Notes: generated from the letters alone by a model not told the origin. Counted from the stretch's first letter, positions 44,404 through 54,467 are shown. The stretch is 64,000 bases of DNA from an uncultured Prevotella sp. (GCA_900315695.1 ONAE01000002.1:1-64000), one strand, 5' to 3'. A program made the numbers and translations.

Positions 44404-45882
44404 TTAATAGCTGCGGGCGATGATGACGCGGGCCTTAGAGGGCTTGCCGCTAACCATATCGACACCTGGGGTTTGCTCGACACCGAAAGGCACGCAACGG
44501 ATAGTAGCCTGTGTCTCTTCCTTGATCTTTGCCTCGGTCTCGGCAGTACCGTCCCAGTGGCAGAGGAAGAATCCACCGTCCTTCACCTTCTCCTTGAACT
44601 CCTCGTAGTTGTCGCACTCGTAGATGTGTGCATCGCGATAGTTCTTCGCCTTCTCGAAGATATTCTTCTGAATATCCTCCAAGAGCTGCTCTACATACTC
44701 GACAATACCATCGACAGGACGTGTCTCCTTCTCAAGCGTATCACGGCGCATCACCTCTATCGTGCCGTTCTCGAGGTCACGGGCACCCATTACGAGACGT
44801 ACGGGAACACCTTTCAACTCGTAGTCGGCAAACTTAAAGCCAGGACGCTTGTTGTCGGCATCATCGTACTTCACAGTGATACCTGCCTTGCGCAGTTCCT
44901 CAATCACAGGTGTGAGGCGTTCGGTAATATGCACAAGATCGTCGCCCTTTGAGATAGGTACGATAACAACCTGGATGGGGGCGAGCTTTGGAGGCAGCAC
45001 CAGTCCGTTGTCGTCGGAGTGGGTCATGATGAGGGCACCGATGAGTCGGGTAGAGACACCCCAAGAGGTGGCCCAGACGTACTCGGGCTTATTATCCTTA
45101 TTAAGATAGGTGACTTCGAAAGCCTTGGCGAAGTTCTGCCCCAGGAAGTGAGAGGTTCCGCTCTGCAAAGCCTTACCATCCTGCATCATAGCCTCGATGG
45201 TGTAGGTGTCAAGAGCACCGGCGAAACGCTCTGTCTCACTCTTCACGCCCTGAATCACAGGCACTGCCATCCACTCCTCAGCAAACTTGGCATAGACCTT
45301 CAGCATCTTCTGTGCTTCTTCCTCAGCCTCCTCACGGGTGGCATGGGCAGTGTGACCTTCCTGCCAGAGAAACTCTGACGTGCGGAGGAAGGGACGTGTA
45401 CGCATCTCCCAACGCATGACGTTACACCACTGGTTGCACATCAGGGGCAGATCGCGCCAAGAGTGGATCCAGTTCTTATAGGTGTTCCAGATGATGGTTT
45501 CTGAGGTAGGACGAACGATGAGCTCTTCTTCAAGCTTTGCAGCGGGATCTACCTCGACGCCGCTCTTATCCTCTTTAGCACGCAGACGATAGTGAGTGAC
45601 TACAGCACACTCCTTAGCAAAGCCTTCTACATGCTCTGCCTCGCGAGAGAGGAATGATTTCGGGATGAGCAAGGGGAAATAGGCGTTCTGGGCACCAGTC
45701 TCCTTGAACATCTTATCCAGCTGCTGCTGCATTTTCTCCCAGATGGCATAGCCATAGGGTTTAATTACCATACATCCACGAACGGCAGACTGCTCTGCCA
45801 TATCAGCCTTCACTACCAAGTCGTTGAACCACTGACTGTAGTTATCGGCTCTTTTCGTTAATTCTTTCAATTCTTTAGCCAT
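44404..45882 (-). CDS. proS: Prolyl-tRNA synthetase (eukaryote/archaea-like type)
   Basis: 492 residues. Class II core: motif 1 around '[19 protein letters not shown]', motif 2 '[20 protein letters not shown] ... [20 protein letters not shown]', motif 3 '[20 protein letters not shown]'. The absence of the large editing insertion and the extra C-terminal domain ending in Tyr ('IARSY') mark the short archaeal-like ProS3 form found in Bacteroidota. It charges tRNA-Pro. Monocistronic, with a minus-strand TAATTTTG box at 45920-45913. Confidence 0.94.
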   Translation of the reverse strand: MAKELKELTKRADNYSQWFNDLVVKADMAEQSAVRGCMVIKPYGYAIWEKMQQQLDKMFKETGAQNAYFPLLIPKSFLSREAEHVEGFAKECAVVTHYRLRAKEDKSGVEVDPAAKLEEELIVRPTSETIIWNTYKNWIHSWRDLPLMCNQWCNVMRWEMRTRPFLRTSEFLWQEGHTAHATREEAEEEAQKMLKVYAKFAEEWMAVPVIQGVKSETERFAGALDTYTIEAMMQDGKALQSGTSHFLGQNFAKAFEVTYLNKDNKPEYVWATSWGVSTRLIGALIMTHSDDNGLVLPPKLAPIQVVIVPISKGDDLVHITERLTPVIEELRKAGITVKYDDADNKRPGFKFADYELKGVPVRLVMGARDLENGTIEVMRRDTLEKETRPVDGIVEYVEQLLEDIQKNIFEKAKNYRDAHIYECDNYEEFKEKVKDGGFFLCHWDGTAETEAKIKEETQATIRCVPFGVEQTPGVDMVSGKPSKARVIIARSY

Positions 45883-45964
45883 TGTTTTTTATACTTTTAT
45901 CAATTTTGCGTGCAAAATTACGAAAAATATGTGAATTAAACATGCAGAATTATGATTTTATTTG

Positions 45965-45972
45965 TAACTTTG
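45965..45972 (+). promoter_or_regulatory. -7 box of the OmpA-like/mtgA operon
   Basis: TAACTTTG at 45965-45972; ATG at 46014. The -33 region is not convincing. Confidence 0.5.
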
Positions 45973-46013
45973 CAGTCAAATATACATTTAACGACTTAAA
46001 AATAAGATAAATT

Positions 46014-46715
46014 ATGAAAAGTTTAAAAGCAATTTGTGTTGCCCTCAGCGCTATTCTCGTTGTGGGTTGTGGTATGAGTAAGACTGGTCAGGGTGCTCTG
46101 ATTGGTGCTGGTGGTGGTGCTGCTCTCGGTGCTATTGTTGGAGCTATTGCCGGTAATACTGCTATCGGTACTGCCATCGGTGCTGCCGTAGGTGCTGGCG
46201 CTGGTGCAATTATTGGTAAGAAGATGGATAAAGCTAAGAAGGAGGCTGAAGCTATTCAGAACGCACAGGTAGAAGAGGTGAAGGATGCCAACGGTCTTGA
46301 CGCCGTGAAGGTGACCTTTGATTCTGGAATCCTGTTCAGCTCTGGTAAGTCAACGCTATCACCTACCTCAAAAGCTTCACTGCAGGAACTGGCTATCGTG
46401 CTGAAGAACAATCGCGACTGCGATGTGGCTATTCAGGGCTACACAGACAATCAGGGTTGGAAGAACTCAACTGCTGAACAGAGTGCTCAGAAGAACAAGG
46501 CTCTCTCATTGGATCGTGCAGCTGCCGTTTCTTCATATCTGCAGAGTCTGAGCGTTCCTACATCTCAGATTAAGAGTGTAGATGGCTTTGGTGAGCAGAA
46601 TCCCGTTGCTTCAAATGCTACAGCTGCCGGACAGGCTCAGAATCGTCGTGTGGAAGTATATATGTATGCTTCACAAAAGATGATTAATGAAGCTAATGCA
46701 CAGGCTGGAAAGTAA
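46014..46715 (+). CDS. OmpA-family lipoprotein with glycine zipper (YfiB/Pal-like)
   Basis: 233 residues. Lipoprotein signal with Cys19 (VVGC). Residues about 25-70 are a glycine-zipper segment ('[20 protein letters not shown]' and continuation) that can insert in or pack on membranes. OmpA C-terminal peptidoglycan-binding domain from about 100, with '[20 protein letters not shown]', 'IQGYTDNQG' and '[12 protein letters not shown] ... [12 protein letters not shown]' (Asp and Arg for diaminopimelate). It tethers the outer membrane to peptidoglycan. The next gene, a transglycosylase, starts at its stop (TAATG). Confidence 0.9.
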   Translation: MKSLKAICVALSAILVVGCGMSKTGQGALIGAGGGAALGAIVGAIAGNTAIGTAIGAAVGAGAGAIIGKKMDKAKKEAEAIQNAQVEEVKDANGLDAVKVTFDSGILFSSGKSTLSPTSKASLQELAIVLKNNRDCDVAIQGYTDNQGWKNSTAEQSAQKNKALSLDRAAAVSSYLQSLSVPTSQIKSVDGFGEQNPVASNATAAGQAQNRRVEVYMYASQKMINEANAQAGK

Positions 46716-47416
46716 TGCGATTGATCAAGAAAACATTGAAATGGATAGTGGTGGCATTCTTTGCCTCCACTATTCTTTCTGTTGTAGCCCTGCGTTTTAT
46801 TCCAGTGGTGGCGACGCCTTTGATGTTGATCCGTTGTTATCAACAGGTGAAGGCTGGTGAGGAGCTGAAACTGAGTCACGACTGGGAGTCGCTTGAGAAC
46901 ATATCCCCCCATCTGCCTATTGCCGTTATGGCAAGTGAGGATGCCAACTTCCTGACGCATCATGGTTTCGACTATGAGGCCATTGAGAAGGCAATGGAGC
47001 GTAATAAGAAGCATCCGGAGAAGCGAAAACTGGGAGCCTCGACCATCTCGCAACAGACTGCCAAGAATGTGTTTTTATGGCCTGGACGCTCTTGGGTGAG
47101 AAAGGGCTTTGAGGTGTATTTTACGGCACTTATCGAACTGATGTGGCCTAAGGAGCGTATCATGGAGGTGTATCTGAACTCCATTGAGATGGGCGATGGC
47201 ATCTATGGTGCCCAAGCTGTGGCTGAGGCACATTTCAATACCGATGCCAAGAGTCTGACGAAAGCCCAGTGCGCCCTGATTGCCGCTACACTGCCAAATC
47301 CGAGGAAGTTCTCAAGTAAAAATCCCTCAGCATACATGCTAAAAAGACAAAGCCGTATCCTGAGGGAGATGAAGTATGTAGAACGGATGGTTACCAGCCG
47401 TACTGCTGCCAACTGA
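46715..47416 (+). CDS. mtgA: Monofunctional peptidoglycan transglycosylase
   Basis: 233 residues. One N-terminal membrane anchor (about 8-28), then the GT51 domain: catalytic Glu in '[14 protein letters not shown]', '[17 protein letters not shown]', '[20 protein letters not shown]', 'ILEVYLN'-type '[20 protein letters not shown]'. It polymerises lipid II glycan without a transpeptidase domain. Coupled with the OmpA-like gene. Its last 26 bases overlap the end of the convergent C11 protease gene. Confidence 0.93.
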   Translation: MRLIKKTLKWIVVAFFASTILSVVALRFIPVVATPLMLIRCYQQVKAGEELKLSHDWESLENISPHLPIAVMASEDANFLTHHGFDYEAIEKAMERNKKHPEKRKLGASTISQQTAKNVFLWPGRSWVRKGFEVYFTALIELMWPKERIMEVYLNSIEMGDGIYGAQAVAEAHFNTDAKSLTKAQCALIAATLPNPRKFSSKNPSAYMLKRQSRILREMKYVERMVTSRTAAN

Positions 47417-48662
47417 TGGGACCATTCCACTGAAGCTGCTGAATGGTCGTGTTCCAACTGGGATAAATATGATTATATTGAGTCCCAGGGAAGAACATAC
47501 TTAACACACGACAATTATCACTTATTGCGTCGAAGGATGACATCGTCGTTTTAAGACTGCTGACAATGGTCATCCATCGAGGTGACAGACGATAGTAAAC
47601 TATCGCTTTCTCGAAGACGGGTTCCCATGTCTTGAAATCAGCCTCAGAAGTATTCTCCTTCAAGGTCTTATACATGTCGTAGTTATATTTCAACCCATTA
47701 TTGACTGCATAGTAGATTACGTTGTTGACATTGAGTTGGCCAGTTGGCTTCAGCTTGTCTTGAATGCTATTGAGCAGCTGTGCAGTGGCTGTAGCCAGAT
47801 TCTCAAGTTCAGAAGTCTTTACCGCTACTTGGGGTATACTATATCCTTCTAAGTCACCGTAATTGATATTATAATATGTTGTACCTTTTTCCTTGAATTG
47901 ATTGGCATAATAATCCCAGTATGTATCAATAATCACTTTATAGAAGGTGGAGCTGGTATCGAAAAGACCTGAGAGATCGGAAAAATTGGAACCGGCATCA
48001 GGAACCTCAGCAGGGGAACCGATAACATAATCTGTGACATGACGCAGTTCATAGGCCACCTCAACACATCCGAAATTGCAGCAGTCGCCATGAATGAATG
48101 ACAGCTTCTCGCCATTCATGCCGTTTTTGATGGCACGGGCAAGAGAAGGGATGTTCATCCATGTGGTAGGACTTTTGCCTTCGTCGTTGGCATAGGCACG
48201 AGTCTTGGCATAGGGGATAGAGTCATTCTTAATCAGCCATCCTGTGGAATGGCCCCAAAGCACGAGTCCATAACTTTTGGCCTGATATTTTTCGCGCGTA
48301 TATCGTAAAGCCTCTTCGAGAACGGCAGGATCAGAAGAGGAAGTCTCCTCGACACTGACAGAGTCTATGCACATACCATCTTTAATACGCGCGTAATAGG
48401 GTTTACCACTGCCTTTCTGATCAACATAGACGACGAGGTTCTGATTGTCTTTGAGAGCCTTTGAACCCTGCTTCATTTCGTTGAGGTCGTCTGTGGAAAA
48501 CTTATTGAGACTGTTTTCTGCCGCTATATAGATCAGTACCGTGCGCTCATTAGAACTGACTGGGGGCTCTGGTTCTGGCGGAGTAGGATTTGGCGCATCA
48601 TCACTTCCACATGCTGCAAAACTTATAGCCAAGAGGCTTATCAATACCTTATAAAATTTCAT
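47391..48662 (-). CDS. Clostripain-family (C11) cysteine protease, lipoprotein
   Basis: 423 residues from ATG 48662; a longer frame to 48743 crosses the promoter. Lipoprotein signal with FAAC, Cys18, followed by [16 protein letters not shown]. The Ser-Asp-Asp just after the Cys resembles the Bacteroides surface export signal, and the Pro/Glu stretch is a spacer. The catalytic His is in '[12 protein letters not shown]' and the Cys in '[17 protein letters not shown]'. C11 enzymes cut after Arg or Lys and self-activate. Probably surface-exposed, degrading host or diet protein. Confidence 0.88.
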   Translation of the reverse strand: MKFYKVLISLLAISFAACGSDDAPNPTPPEPEPPVSSNERTVLIYIAAENSLNKFSTDDLNEMKQGSKALKDNQNLVVYVDQKGSGKPYYARIKDGMCIDSVSVEETSSSDPAVLEEALRYTREKYQAKSYGLVLWGHSTGWLIKNDSIPYAKTRAYANDEGKSPTTWMNIPSLARAIKNGMNGEKLSFIHGDCCNFGCVEVAYELRHVTDYVIGSPAEVPDAGSNFSDLSGLFDTSSTFYKVIIDTYWDYYANQFKEKGTTYYNINYGDLEGYSIPQVAVKTSELENLATATAQLLNSIQDKLKPTGQLNVNNVIYYAVNNGLKYNYDMYKTLKENTSEADFKTWEPVFEKAIVYYRLSPRWMTIVSSLKTTMSSFDAISDNCRVLSMFFPGTQYNHIYPSWNTTIQQLQWNGPISWQQYGW

Positions 48663-48680
48663 AATCACAAGAATTTGGGG

Positions 48681-48688
48681 CAAAGGTA
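48681..48688 (-). promoter_or_regulatory. -7 box of the C11 protease gene
   Basis: Minus-strand TACCTTTG at 48688-48681, 18 bases before ATG 48662. Confidence 0.55.
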
Positions 48689-48731
48689 CGAAAAAAATGT
48701 GAATGGATGCGATTATTTGTCTTTTTTTTAG

Positions 48732-48739
48732 TATCTTTG
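48732..48739 (+). promoter_or_regulatory. -7 box of the GH25 gene
   Basis: TATCTTTG at 48732-48739, 19 bases before ATG 48759. Confidence 0.55.
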
Positions 48740-48758
48740 CCACTCAAAAACAGAAACA

Positions 48759-49661
48759 ATGAGAAAACTCACAATTATATTTGCTCTGCTGATAGCTCTG
48801 ACAGCTGTCGGCGAAACCTCTTCAAAACGCCCCAAACGTGGTAAGAGATACCAGAAGACCCATCGTATGGCCAGACTTAAGAAGATCAGGAAGGCAAAAG
48901 TCGTTAAGAAGATCGTGCCGATTGACCCCAGACTGGATGATCCCAATTATGACCCTTTCCTGCAGTGTGAAGATACCTGCGATCATGTGCATGGTATCGA
49001 CCTTTCGCACTATCAAGGAAATGTGTTCTGGGAGACAGTGGGAGAGAACACGAAGATGGCGTATGTATATCTGAAGGCTACCGAAGGTGGAGACCGTGTA
49101 GATGACCTATATGAGAGGAACATCCAACTGGCACATCGCCACGGATTGAAGGTTGGCTCTTATCACTTCTTCCGTCCGAAGACCCCGTTGAAGCTGCAAC
49201 TGGAGAATTTCCGCGTACAGTGCCGTCCTGGTGAGCAGGATCTGATTCCGATGATTGATGTGGAGACCACTGGCGGACTGCCTACAGAGGATTTCTGTGA
49301 CTCATTGATCACCTTCCTCGGTATGGTGGAAAAAGAGTATCGTCAGGCCCCCTTGCTCTATACCTATCGTAACTTCTATAACAAACACCTGGTGGGGAAA
49401 GTGGACGATTATAAGCTGATGATTGCGATGTATCTGCCTGAAGAGCCTGTGCTGGCCGATGGACGTGACATCACCATGTGGCAATACACCAGTAAAGGGC
49501 AGATCATGGGCATCAAGGGCTATGTGGACAAGAGTCGCTTTATGGGTAAGCACGGGTTAAGGGATATCAGATTCCGACATGTGCATATCAAGGGCGCCGA
49601 TCCCGATGCTATTCCTCGATATGAGAAAGAGAGTGCACAAATGACGCGAAGAAATTGGTAA
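48759..49661 (+). CDS. GH25 lysozyme (N-acetylmuramidase)
   Basis: 300 residues. Signal peptide about 1-19, then a very basic stretch (residues 22-52, rich in Lys/Arg) that may hold the protein to the envelope. The GH25 barrel begins at 'VHGIDLSHYQGNVFWETV' with a catalytic Asp; 'YVYLKATEG', 'HRHGLKVGSYHFFRP' and 'IPMIDVETTGG' (second acidic pair) follow, then 'MWQYTSKGQIMGIKGYVDKS'. It cuts MurNAc-GlcNAc bonds. Its 3' end overlaps the convergent gene by 53 bases. Confidence 0.92.
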   Translation: MRKLTIIFALLIALTAVGETSSKRPKRGKRYQKTHRMARLKKIRKAKVVKKIVPIDPRLDDPNYDPFLQCEDTCDHVHGIDLSHYQGNVFWETVGENTKMAYVYLKATEGGDRVDDLYERNIQLAHRHGLKVGSYHFFRPKTPLKLQLENFRVQCRPGEQDLIPMIDVETTGGLPTEDFCDSLITFLGMVEKEYRQAPLLYTYRNFYNKHLVGKVDDYKLMIAMYLPEEPVLADGRDITMWQYTSKGQIMGIKGYVDKSRFMGKHGLRDIRFRHVHIKGADPDAIPRYEKESAQMTRRNW

Positions 49662-50433
49662 GACCCTCGGAAGGATAGTATCGGAAGTATCTGCCTGAAC
49701 GGCGTACATGACTGAACATAGCCGAAGAGTTGCTGTTGTGGATAAAGATACTGTCGGCATCCTGTGAGAAATACCAGTCGTGGGAACGGGTGTTGGTGAA
49801 CTCCAACAGTTCCTGGACAATTTGCGAGGTTTGTTTGTTCTGCCGGTCAGTAACAAACGGTAGATCCTCCGCTTGAAATCCAAACAACAAAATCAGACAT
49901 TCGCCTTCGAGCTGGCACATCTGTGTCAGTCGGAGACGTTTGATCCATTGTTGAAGAAGCTCAAAATTCACCTGTTTACCTTGTTGATGGATTTTCAGAC
50001 CGAGTTCGAGCAGCTGACGGATGGGCATACCCTCGTTGAGGATATGACGCACCACGCGAATGAGTTGTAGCAGCAGCTGACGGGTGTGAATGTCGGAGTG
50101 CTCATCATCGAGGATGTTCTGAAGTTGTCTGTTGAGCACAGGATTTGTCAATGTGTCTGCCCGTAGGAAAGTGTCCTCCTCATCTTCAGATTTATGGGAG
50201 GTGATTTCATCATTGGCGCGCTTCCAGGTGAGTTCCTGCTTGTCAGAGAGATGCATGAAGAACTGGGAGTGGCAGTTGGAGATGCCTTTATACGCATAAG
50301 GGATTACGTCGTGAAGCATCGCTATCTGGTAGAGTCGTTCCCATTTATAGACCGACATGGGTTCGATCTTCTCCTGGGTGCCGAAGGCTCCACTGCGTAA
50401 TAATCTGAAGAGGTTTCGCTGAATGATGTCCAT
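49609..50433 (-). CDS. Unknown protein in the lacI-uxaA-nhaC operon
   Basis: 274 residues, cytosolic by composition, helical, with no signal or membrane segment. The N-terminus 'IIQRNLFRLLRSGAFG' and 'WERLYQIAMLHDVIPYAYKG' are reminiscent of uncharacterised Bacteroidales proteins related to the NTP_transf_5 nucleotidyltransferases, but the GSx10DxD motif expected for that activity is absent. I do not assign a function. It starts three bases after nhaC and its end overlaps the GH25 gene on the other strand by 53 bases. Confidence 0.6.
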   Translation of the reverse strand: MDIIQRNLFRLLRSGAFGTQEKIEPMSVYKWERLYQIAMLHDVIPYAYKGISNCHSQFFMHLSDKQELTWKRANDEITSHKSEDEEDTFLRADTLTNPVLNRQLQNILDDEHSDIHTRQLLLQLIRVVRHILNEGMPIRQLLELGLKIHQQGKQVNFELLQQWIKRLRLTQMCQLEGECLILLFGFQAEDLPFVTDRQNKQTSQIVQELLEFTNTRSHDWYFSQDADSIFIHNSNSSAMFSHVRRSGRYFRYYPSEGLTNFFASFVHSLSHIEE

Positions 50434-50436
50434 AAT

Positions 50437-51711
50437 TTAAGAGTATCTACGGGGATAACGGAAGAGTATTGCTCCAATGGCTACGATACCTAACATAAAA
50501 GGATAATAGAGCCAAGGGATGATGCTGACAGGATTAAGGGATGCCAGACCTGCTGCTATGAGGAGTTGGGCACCATAAGGGATCATGCCTTGAATGGCGC
50601 AGGAGAAGGTGTCGAGAATAGAGGCACACTTCTTGTTGTCAACACCATAGCGGTCGCCTATCTGTTTGGCAATGCTACCTACGGTGAGAATGGCGATGGT
50701 ATTGTTAGCCGTACAGATATCAACAAGAGAGACGATGGAAGCAATGCTGAGTTCTGCGCCCCGTTTGCTGTTGACATGACGGGTGATCATACGGATGATG
50801 AAATCGATGCCGCCCTGTTGCTTGATGAGTCCTAACATACCCCCAGCCATCATACTGACAATGATCAGCTCACCCATCGAGAGAATACCATCACCCATTG
50901 CCCCAAACCAGCCATAGAGGTCAAAAGCCCCTGTGAAAACGCCTATGATACCTGTCATGATCAGACCGAGCGTAAGGACTGCCATCACATTCATGCCGAG
51001 GATGGCAGTGACGAGTACCACAAGATAGGGTAGTACCTTTACCCATTTTACTGCAGGTATCGTCTGTGGTGCATGGATGCCCTGTCCGATGAAGAGATAG
51101 ACAAACAGAATGATGATAGCTGCCGGCATCACGATGAAGAAGTTCACACGGAACTTATCACTCAAGCGGCAGCCCTGTGTCTGAGTGGCCATAATTGTCG
51201 TGTCGGAAATGAAAGAGAGGTTGTCACCAAAGAACGAGCCACCGACAATGATAGCTGTCATCATGGCTACATCAGTATTCGTCTCACTGGCCACACCTGC
51301 TGCTATGGGTACCAAGGCTGCAATCGTGCCGACACTCGTACCGATGGATAGGGAGATGAAACAGGCAGCAAGAAACAATCCTGCCAGGAGCATCTGAGGC
51401 GACAGTAATGAGAGGGTGAGGTCAACGGTAGCGCCGATGCTCCCCATCACCTTAGCGGAATGTGCAAATGCACCAGCCAGGATGAAGATCCAGATCATCA
51501 GCATCATCTGTTCTGTGGCAGCCCCACGACTGTAGATGTTGATGCGCTGCATCAGTGGTAGTCCGCCAGCAATAATCACTGCATAGGCACTCGACACCAT
51601 GAAAGCCACCGTGATGGGTATCTTGTAGAAATCACCAGCAACGATGCTGGTGACTAAGTAGAACAGGATAAACACCACGAGGGGTGATAAAGCGATGAGT
51701 CCTTTTTTCAA
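50437..51711 (-). CDS. Na+/H+ antiporter, NhaC family
   Basis: 424 residues, about 11-12 membrane segments. The family core 'GGSFFGDNLSFISDTTIMAT' with the Asp-Asn pair, 'SIGTSVGTIAALVPIAAGVA' and 'VDICTANNTIAILTVG' are typical of NhaC-type antiporters. Ion exchange is inferred; a link to sugar-acid uptake comes only from the operon: it lies 23 bases after the altronate dehydratase gene. Confidence 0.87.
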   Translation of the reverse strand: MKKGLIALSPLVVFILFYLVTSIVAGDFYKIPITVAFMVSSAYAVIIAGGLPLMQRINIYSRGAATEQMMLMIWIFILAGAFAHSAKVMGSIGATVDLTLSLLSPQMLLAGLFLAACFISLSIGTSVGTIAALVPIAAGVASETNTDVAMMTAIIVGGSFFGDNLSFISDTTIMATQTQGCRLSDKFRVNFFIVMPAAIIILFVYLFIGQGIHAPQTIPAVKWVKVLPYLVVLVTAILGMNVMAVLTLGLIMTGIIGVFTGAFDLYGWFGAMGDGILSMGELIIVSMMAGGMLGLIKQQGGIDFIIRMITRHVNSKRGAELSIASIVSLVDICTANNTIAILTVGSIAKQIGDRYGVDNKKCASILDTFSCAIQGMIPYGAQLLIAAGLASLNPVSIIPWLYYPFMLGIVAIGAILFRYPRRYS

Positions 51712-51734
51712 TGTTATACCTATTTAATTATATA

Positions 51735-53228
51735 TTAGAGGGTGACGCCATTCTTGAAAATGGCAATCTCCCGATAACCGTTAGCTTCGTTCTTGGCAGG
51801 CTCACCACTGGCCACAGACAGGACCTTGTCAATGAACTCTGGTACGAGCTCCTGCATGGTACGACCTTCAATAAGCTGACCTGCAGAGAAATCGATCCAG
51901 TTCTTCTTTCGTGTAGCCATGTCTGGGTTCGTGGCAATCTTCATCGTGGGTACGAAGGTGCCGAAAGGCGTCCCCCGACCTGTGGTGAAGAGCACGAGGT
52001 GACAACTGCAGGAGGCGAGGGCAGTAGCGGCTACCAAGTCGTTGCCTGGGGCAGAGAGGAGGTTGAGACCAGTGCTTGAGAGACGGTCGCCATACTCCAT
52101 CACACCACTGACAGGAGCCTTACCACACTTCTGGGTGCAGCCCAGTGCCTTATCCTCAAGCGTGGAGATGCCTCCTGCCTTATTGCCAGGACTGGGATTC
52201 TCACCCACTGGCTCACCATGAGAGAGGAAATATTCTTTGAAGTGATTGATCATCGAGACGGTCTGGTTGAAGAGATCCTCCGTACGACAACGGTTCATGA
52301 GGATGGTCTCAGCCCCAAACATCTCAGGAACCTCTGTCAGTACTGACGTTCCGCCTTGGGCCACAAGCCAGTCGGAGAACTCACCCACAAGCGGATTTGC
52401 AGTGATGCCAGAGAAACCGTCGGAGCCACCACACTTCAGACCGACACGCAGTTTGGATACAGATACATCCTCACGCTTGTCTTGTTTGGCTTTCGCATAA
52501 AGCGCACGAAGGATCGTCATTCCTGCTTCCATTTCGTCGTCAACGTTTTGAGTGACGAGTAGCTTGATGCGATCCTTGTCGTAATCACCCAACATTGCCA
52601 TAAAGTCATCGGGTTGGTTGTTCTCACAACCCAGACTCAGCACAAGTACAGCACCAGCATTGGGATGCAGACAGATGTCACGCAGTATTTTTCGGGTGTT
52701 CTCATGATCGTCTGAGAGCTGTGAACATCCGTAGTTATGGTGCCAGGCATAGATAGCATCGACACCTTCCTCGTCTGTCTCTTTCTTTAGCTCACTGACC
52801 AGTCGTTCTGCGATGCCATTCACACAACCTACGGTGGGCACAATCCATATCTCATTACGCACGCCCACATCACCATTCTTACGGACAAAACCCTTAAAAG
52901 TGCGGTTCTCTTGTGGAATGGTCAGTTCTTCGTTAACGGGAGTATAAGTGTATTCGAGGGTACCAGAGAGGTTCGTGCTCAGATTGTTCTCATTCACCCA
53001 GTCGCCTGCCTTCAGATGTTCTTTGGCATGACCGATGGGATAACCATATTTGATGATGTCAGAACCTTTAGATGTATCTTTGATCAGAACCTTGTGACCG
53101 GCAGGCACGTCCTGATTGACGGTAATCTTCTGCCCGTCGATCTCAATAATATCTCCTTTCTGTTTCGGCTGCAAACAGACTACTACACTATCTGCGGAAT
53201 TAATCTTGATGAATGTAGCTCGTTCCAT
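51735..53228 (-). CDS. uxaA: Altronate dehydratase (UxaA family)
   Basis: 497 residues. An N-terminal SAF domain (residues about 10-85, 'GDIIEIDGQKITVNQDVPAG') and the large C-terminal part (from about 105) with 'GCVNGIAERLVSEL', 'HNYGCSQLSDDHE', 'LGCENNQPDD', 'KCGGSDGFSGITANPLVG', 'GGISTLEDKALGCTQKCGKA' and 'LFTTGRGTPFG', which include the metal-binding His/Cys. It dehydrates D-altronate to 2-keto-3-deoxygluconate. 24 bases downstream of the LacI regulator gene. Confidence 0.92.
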   Translation of the reverse strand: MERATFIKINSADSVVVCLQPKQKGDIIEIDGQKITVNQDVPAGHKVLIKDTSKGSDIIKYGYPIGHAKEHLKAGDWVNENNLSTNLSGTLEYTYTPVNEELTIPQENRTFKGFVRKNGDVGVRNEIWIVPTVGCVNGIAERLVSELKKETDEEGVDAIYAWHHNYGCSQLSDDHENTRKILRDICLHPNAGAVLVLSLGCENNQPDDFMAMLGDYDKDRIKLLVTQNVDDEMEAGMTILRALYAKAKQDKREDVSVSKLRVGLKCGGSDGFSGITANPLVGEFSDWLVAQGGTSVLTEVPEMFGAETILMNRCRTEDLFNQTVSMINHFKEYFLSHGEPVGENPSPGNKAGGISTLEDKALGCTQKCGKAPVSGVMEYGDRLSSTGLNLLSAPGNDLVAATALASCSCHLVLFTTGRGTPFGTFVPTMKIATNPDMATRKKNWIDFSAGQLIEGRTMQELVPEFIDKVLSVASGEPAKNEANGYREIAIFKNGVTL

Positions 53229-53252
53229 AAGGATGATTGTGCTTAAAAATAC

Positions 53253-54320
53253 TTAGATAGCCGTGCGACGATAGAAATCCACATTCTCTTTGGTTAGGAT
53301 CTCTATAGGCATATAGTTGACAGGGGTCACCTCACGCTTCATGACGATAGCGTTGAAAAGGGCATCAACACTGGCATAGCCCTGTTGGTAGGCATGCTGG
53401 GCAATGAGGAAGGAGATGCTGCCCTGACGGATGCATTCCTCATTCTTAGGCACCATGTCGTAACCCATAATCTGAATGTTACGACGGTTTGTGCGTTGCA
53501 GGAACGATCCCACGAGATGGGCTTTCGAGTTGAAGGTGATGCAGTGATGCACCATAGGATGTTCCTTGAAGAACTTCTCCAGGATGGAGTCATATTCCTT
53601 GTGTTCCTCGTCAAGGGGCAGGTCTACTTCCAGGATTTTGATCTCAGGGAAGTGGTCAACCATATAATGACGGAAGCCTGTCTCACGGTTAGCCTGCTGC
53701 TTGGAACCTACCTTACCGTCACGCGTCTGCTTGACGATGGCAATTTCTTTCTCGTGGCCTGCAATCAGCATCAGCATCTTAGCAGCGAAAAAGCCACTGG
53801 CAAAGGAGTCTTGTCCGAAGAACGAGAGGGGTTTCAGGTCGGGCATATAAGAGTCGAGCAACACATAAGGAATCTGTCGTTCAATGAGTTTCTCTGTGAA
53901 ACGGGCCGTCTGTTCAAGGGTTGTCGGCACGATGATAACACCATCGATCTTCGCTGAAAGGAACTCACGTACCATCTTCGTGAAGGCAGCTGCGTTGAAA
54001 CGTTCATAATAAATGAATTTCAGGGTGATGCCGAAATCACGACGGAACTTGCAACAGGCCTGGGCACCTTCTTCTATCTCATCCCAATAAGCATCCTGCT
54101 CGTGCTTTGGCAGCACGACATAGAATGTATAGGTCTTATTGTAGGCGAGGGCAGAGGCGTACATGTTTGGACGATAGTCGAGCTCCTCAAGAGCCTTATT
54201 GACTTTCTCCAAAGCCGATTTGCTGACATTAGGACGCTTATGTAACACACGATCCACCGTACCGGTTGATACACCAGCACGGGCTGCAATGTCCTTGATG
54301 GTAATGTTCTCTTTTGCCAT
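53253..54320 (-). CDS. LacI-family transcriptional regulator of the galacturonate genes
   Basis: 355 residues. The LacI helix-turn-helix is at the N-terminus ('ITIKDIAARAGVSTGTVDRV' with hinge 'ALEELDYRPNMYASAL'). The following periplasmic-binding-type domain is of the sugar type ('FYVVLPKHEQDAYWDEIEEG', 'IIVPTTLEQT', 'LLDSYMPD'). Context: first gene of lacI-uxaA-nhaC-unknown and divergent from kdgK-eda, so it probably senses a hexuronate intermediate and controls both. The ligand is not readable. Confidence 0.88.
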   Translation of the reverse strand: MAKENITIKDIAARAGVSTGTVDRVLHKRPNVSKSALEKVNKALEELDYRPNMYASALAYNKTYTFYVVLPKHEQDAYWDEIEEGAQACCKFRRDFGITLKFIYYERFNAAAFTKMVREFLSAKIDGVIIVPTTLEQTARFTEKLIERQIPYVLLDSYMPDLKPLSFFGQDSFASGFFAAKMLMLIAGHEKEIAIVKQTRDGKVGSKQQANRETGFRHYMVDHFPEIKILEVDLPLDEEHKEYDSILEKFFKEHPMVHHCITFNSKAHLVGSFLQRTNRRNIQIMGYDMVPKNEECIRQGSISFLIAQHAYQQGYASVDALFNAIVMKREVTPVNYMPIEILTKENVDFYRRTAI

Positions 54321-54337
54321 TTCTTTCGATTTTTCTG

Positions 54338-54345
54338 CAAAGGTA
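54338..54345 (-). promoter_or_regulatory. -7 box of the lacI-uxaA operon
   Basis: Minus-strand TACCTTTG at 54345-54338, 17 bases before ATG 54320. Confidence 0.6.
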
Positions 54346-54392
54346 CAAAGATTTTCTGATATAAACCAACTTCTTGATAAAATTATTGTATT

Positions 54393-54406
54393 CGAAATCG
54401 TTTCCG
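54393..54406. promoter_or_regulatory. Possible LacI-type operator
   Basis: CGAAATCGTTTCCG has central CG and 5 of 7 symmetrical pairs, in the shape of LacI-family operators. It lies between the divergent lacI and kdgK promoters. Weak on sequence alone. Confidence 0.25.
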
Positions 54407-54435
54407 TAAGTTTTTTATTAAATTCCTTATAAATA

Positions 54436-54467
54436 TTTGGCGTTCTCGAAAAATATATCTAATTTTG
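54436..54467 (+). promoter_or_regulatory. Promoter of the kdgK-eda-sensor operon
   Basis: TTTG at 54436-54439, 20 bases, TAATTTTG at 54460-54467; ATG at 54515. Confidence 0.78.

Noticed and set aside
45902..45919. Perfect palindrome AATTTTGC-GT-GCAAAATT upstream of proS
   Set aside because: Each arm is a TAnnTTTG-like -7 box piece; a promoter sequence in an AT-rich gap explains it as well as an operator would.
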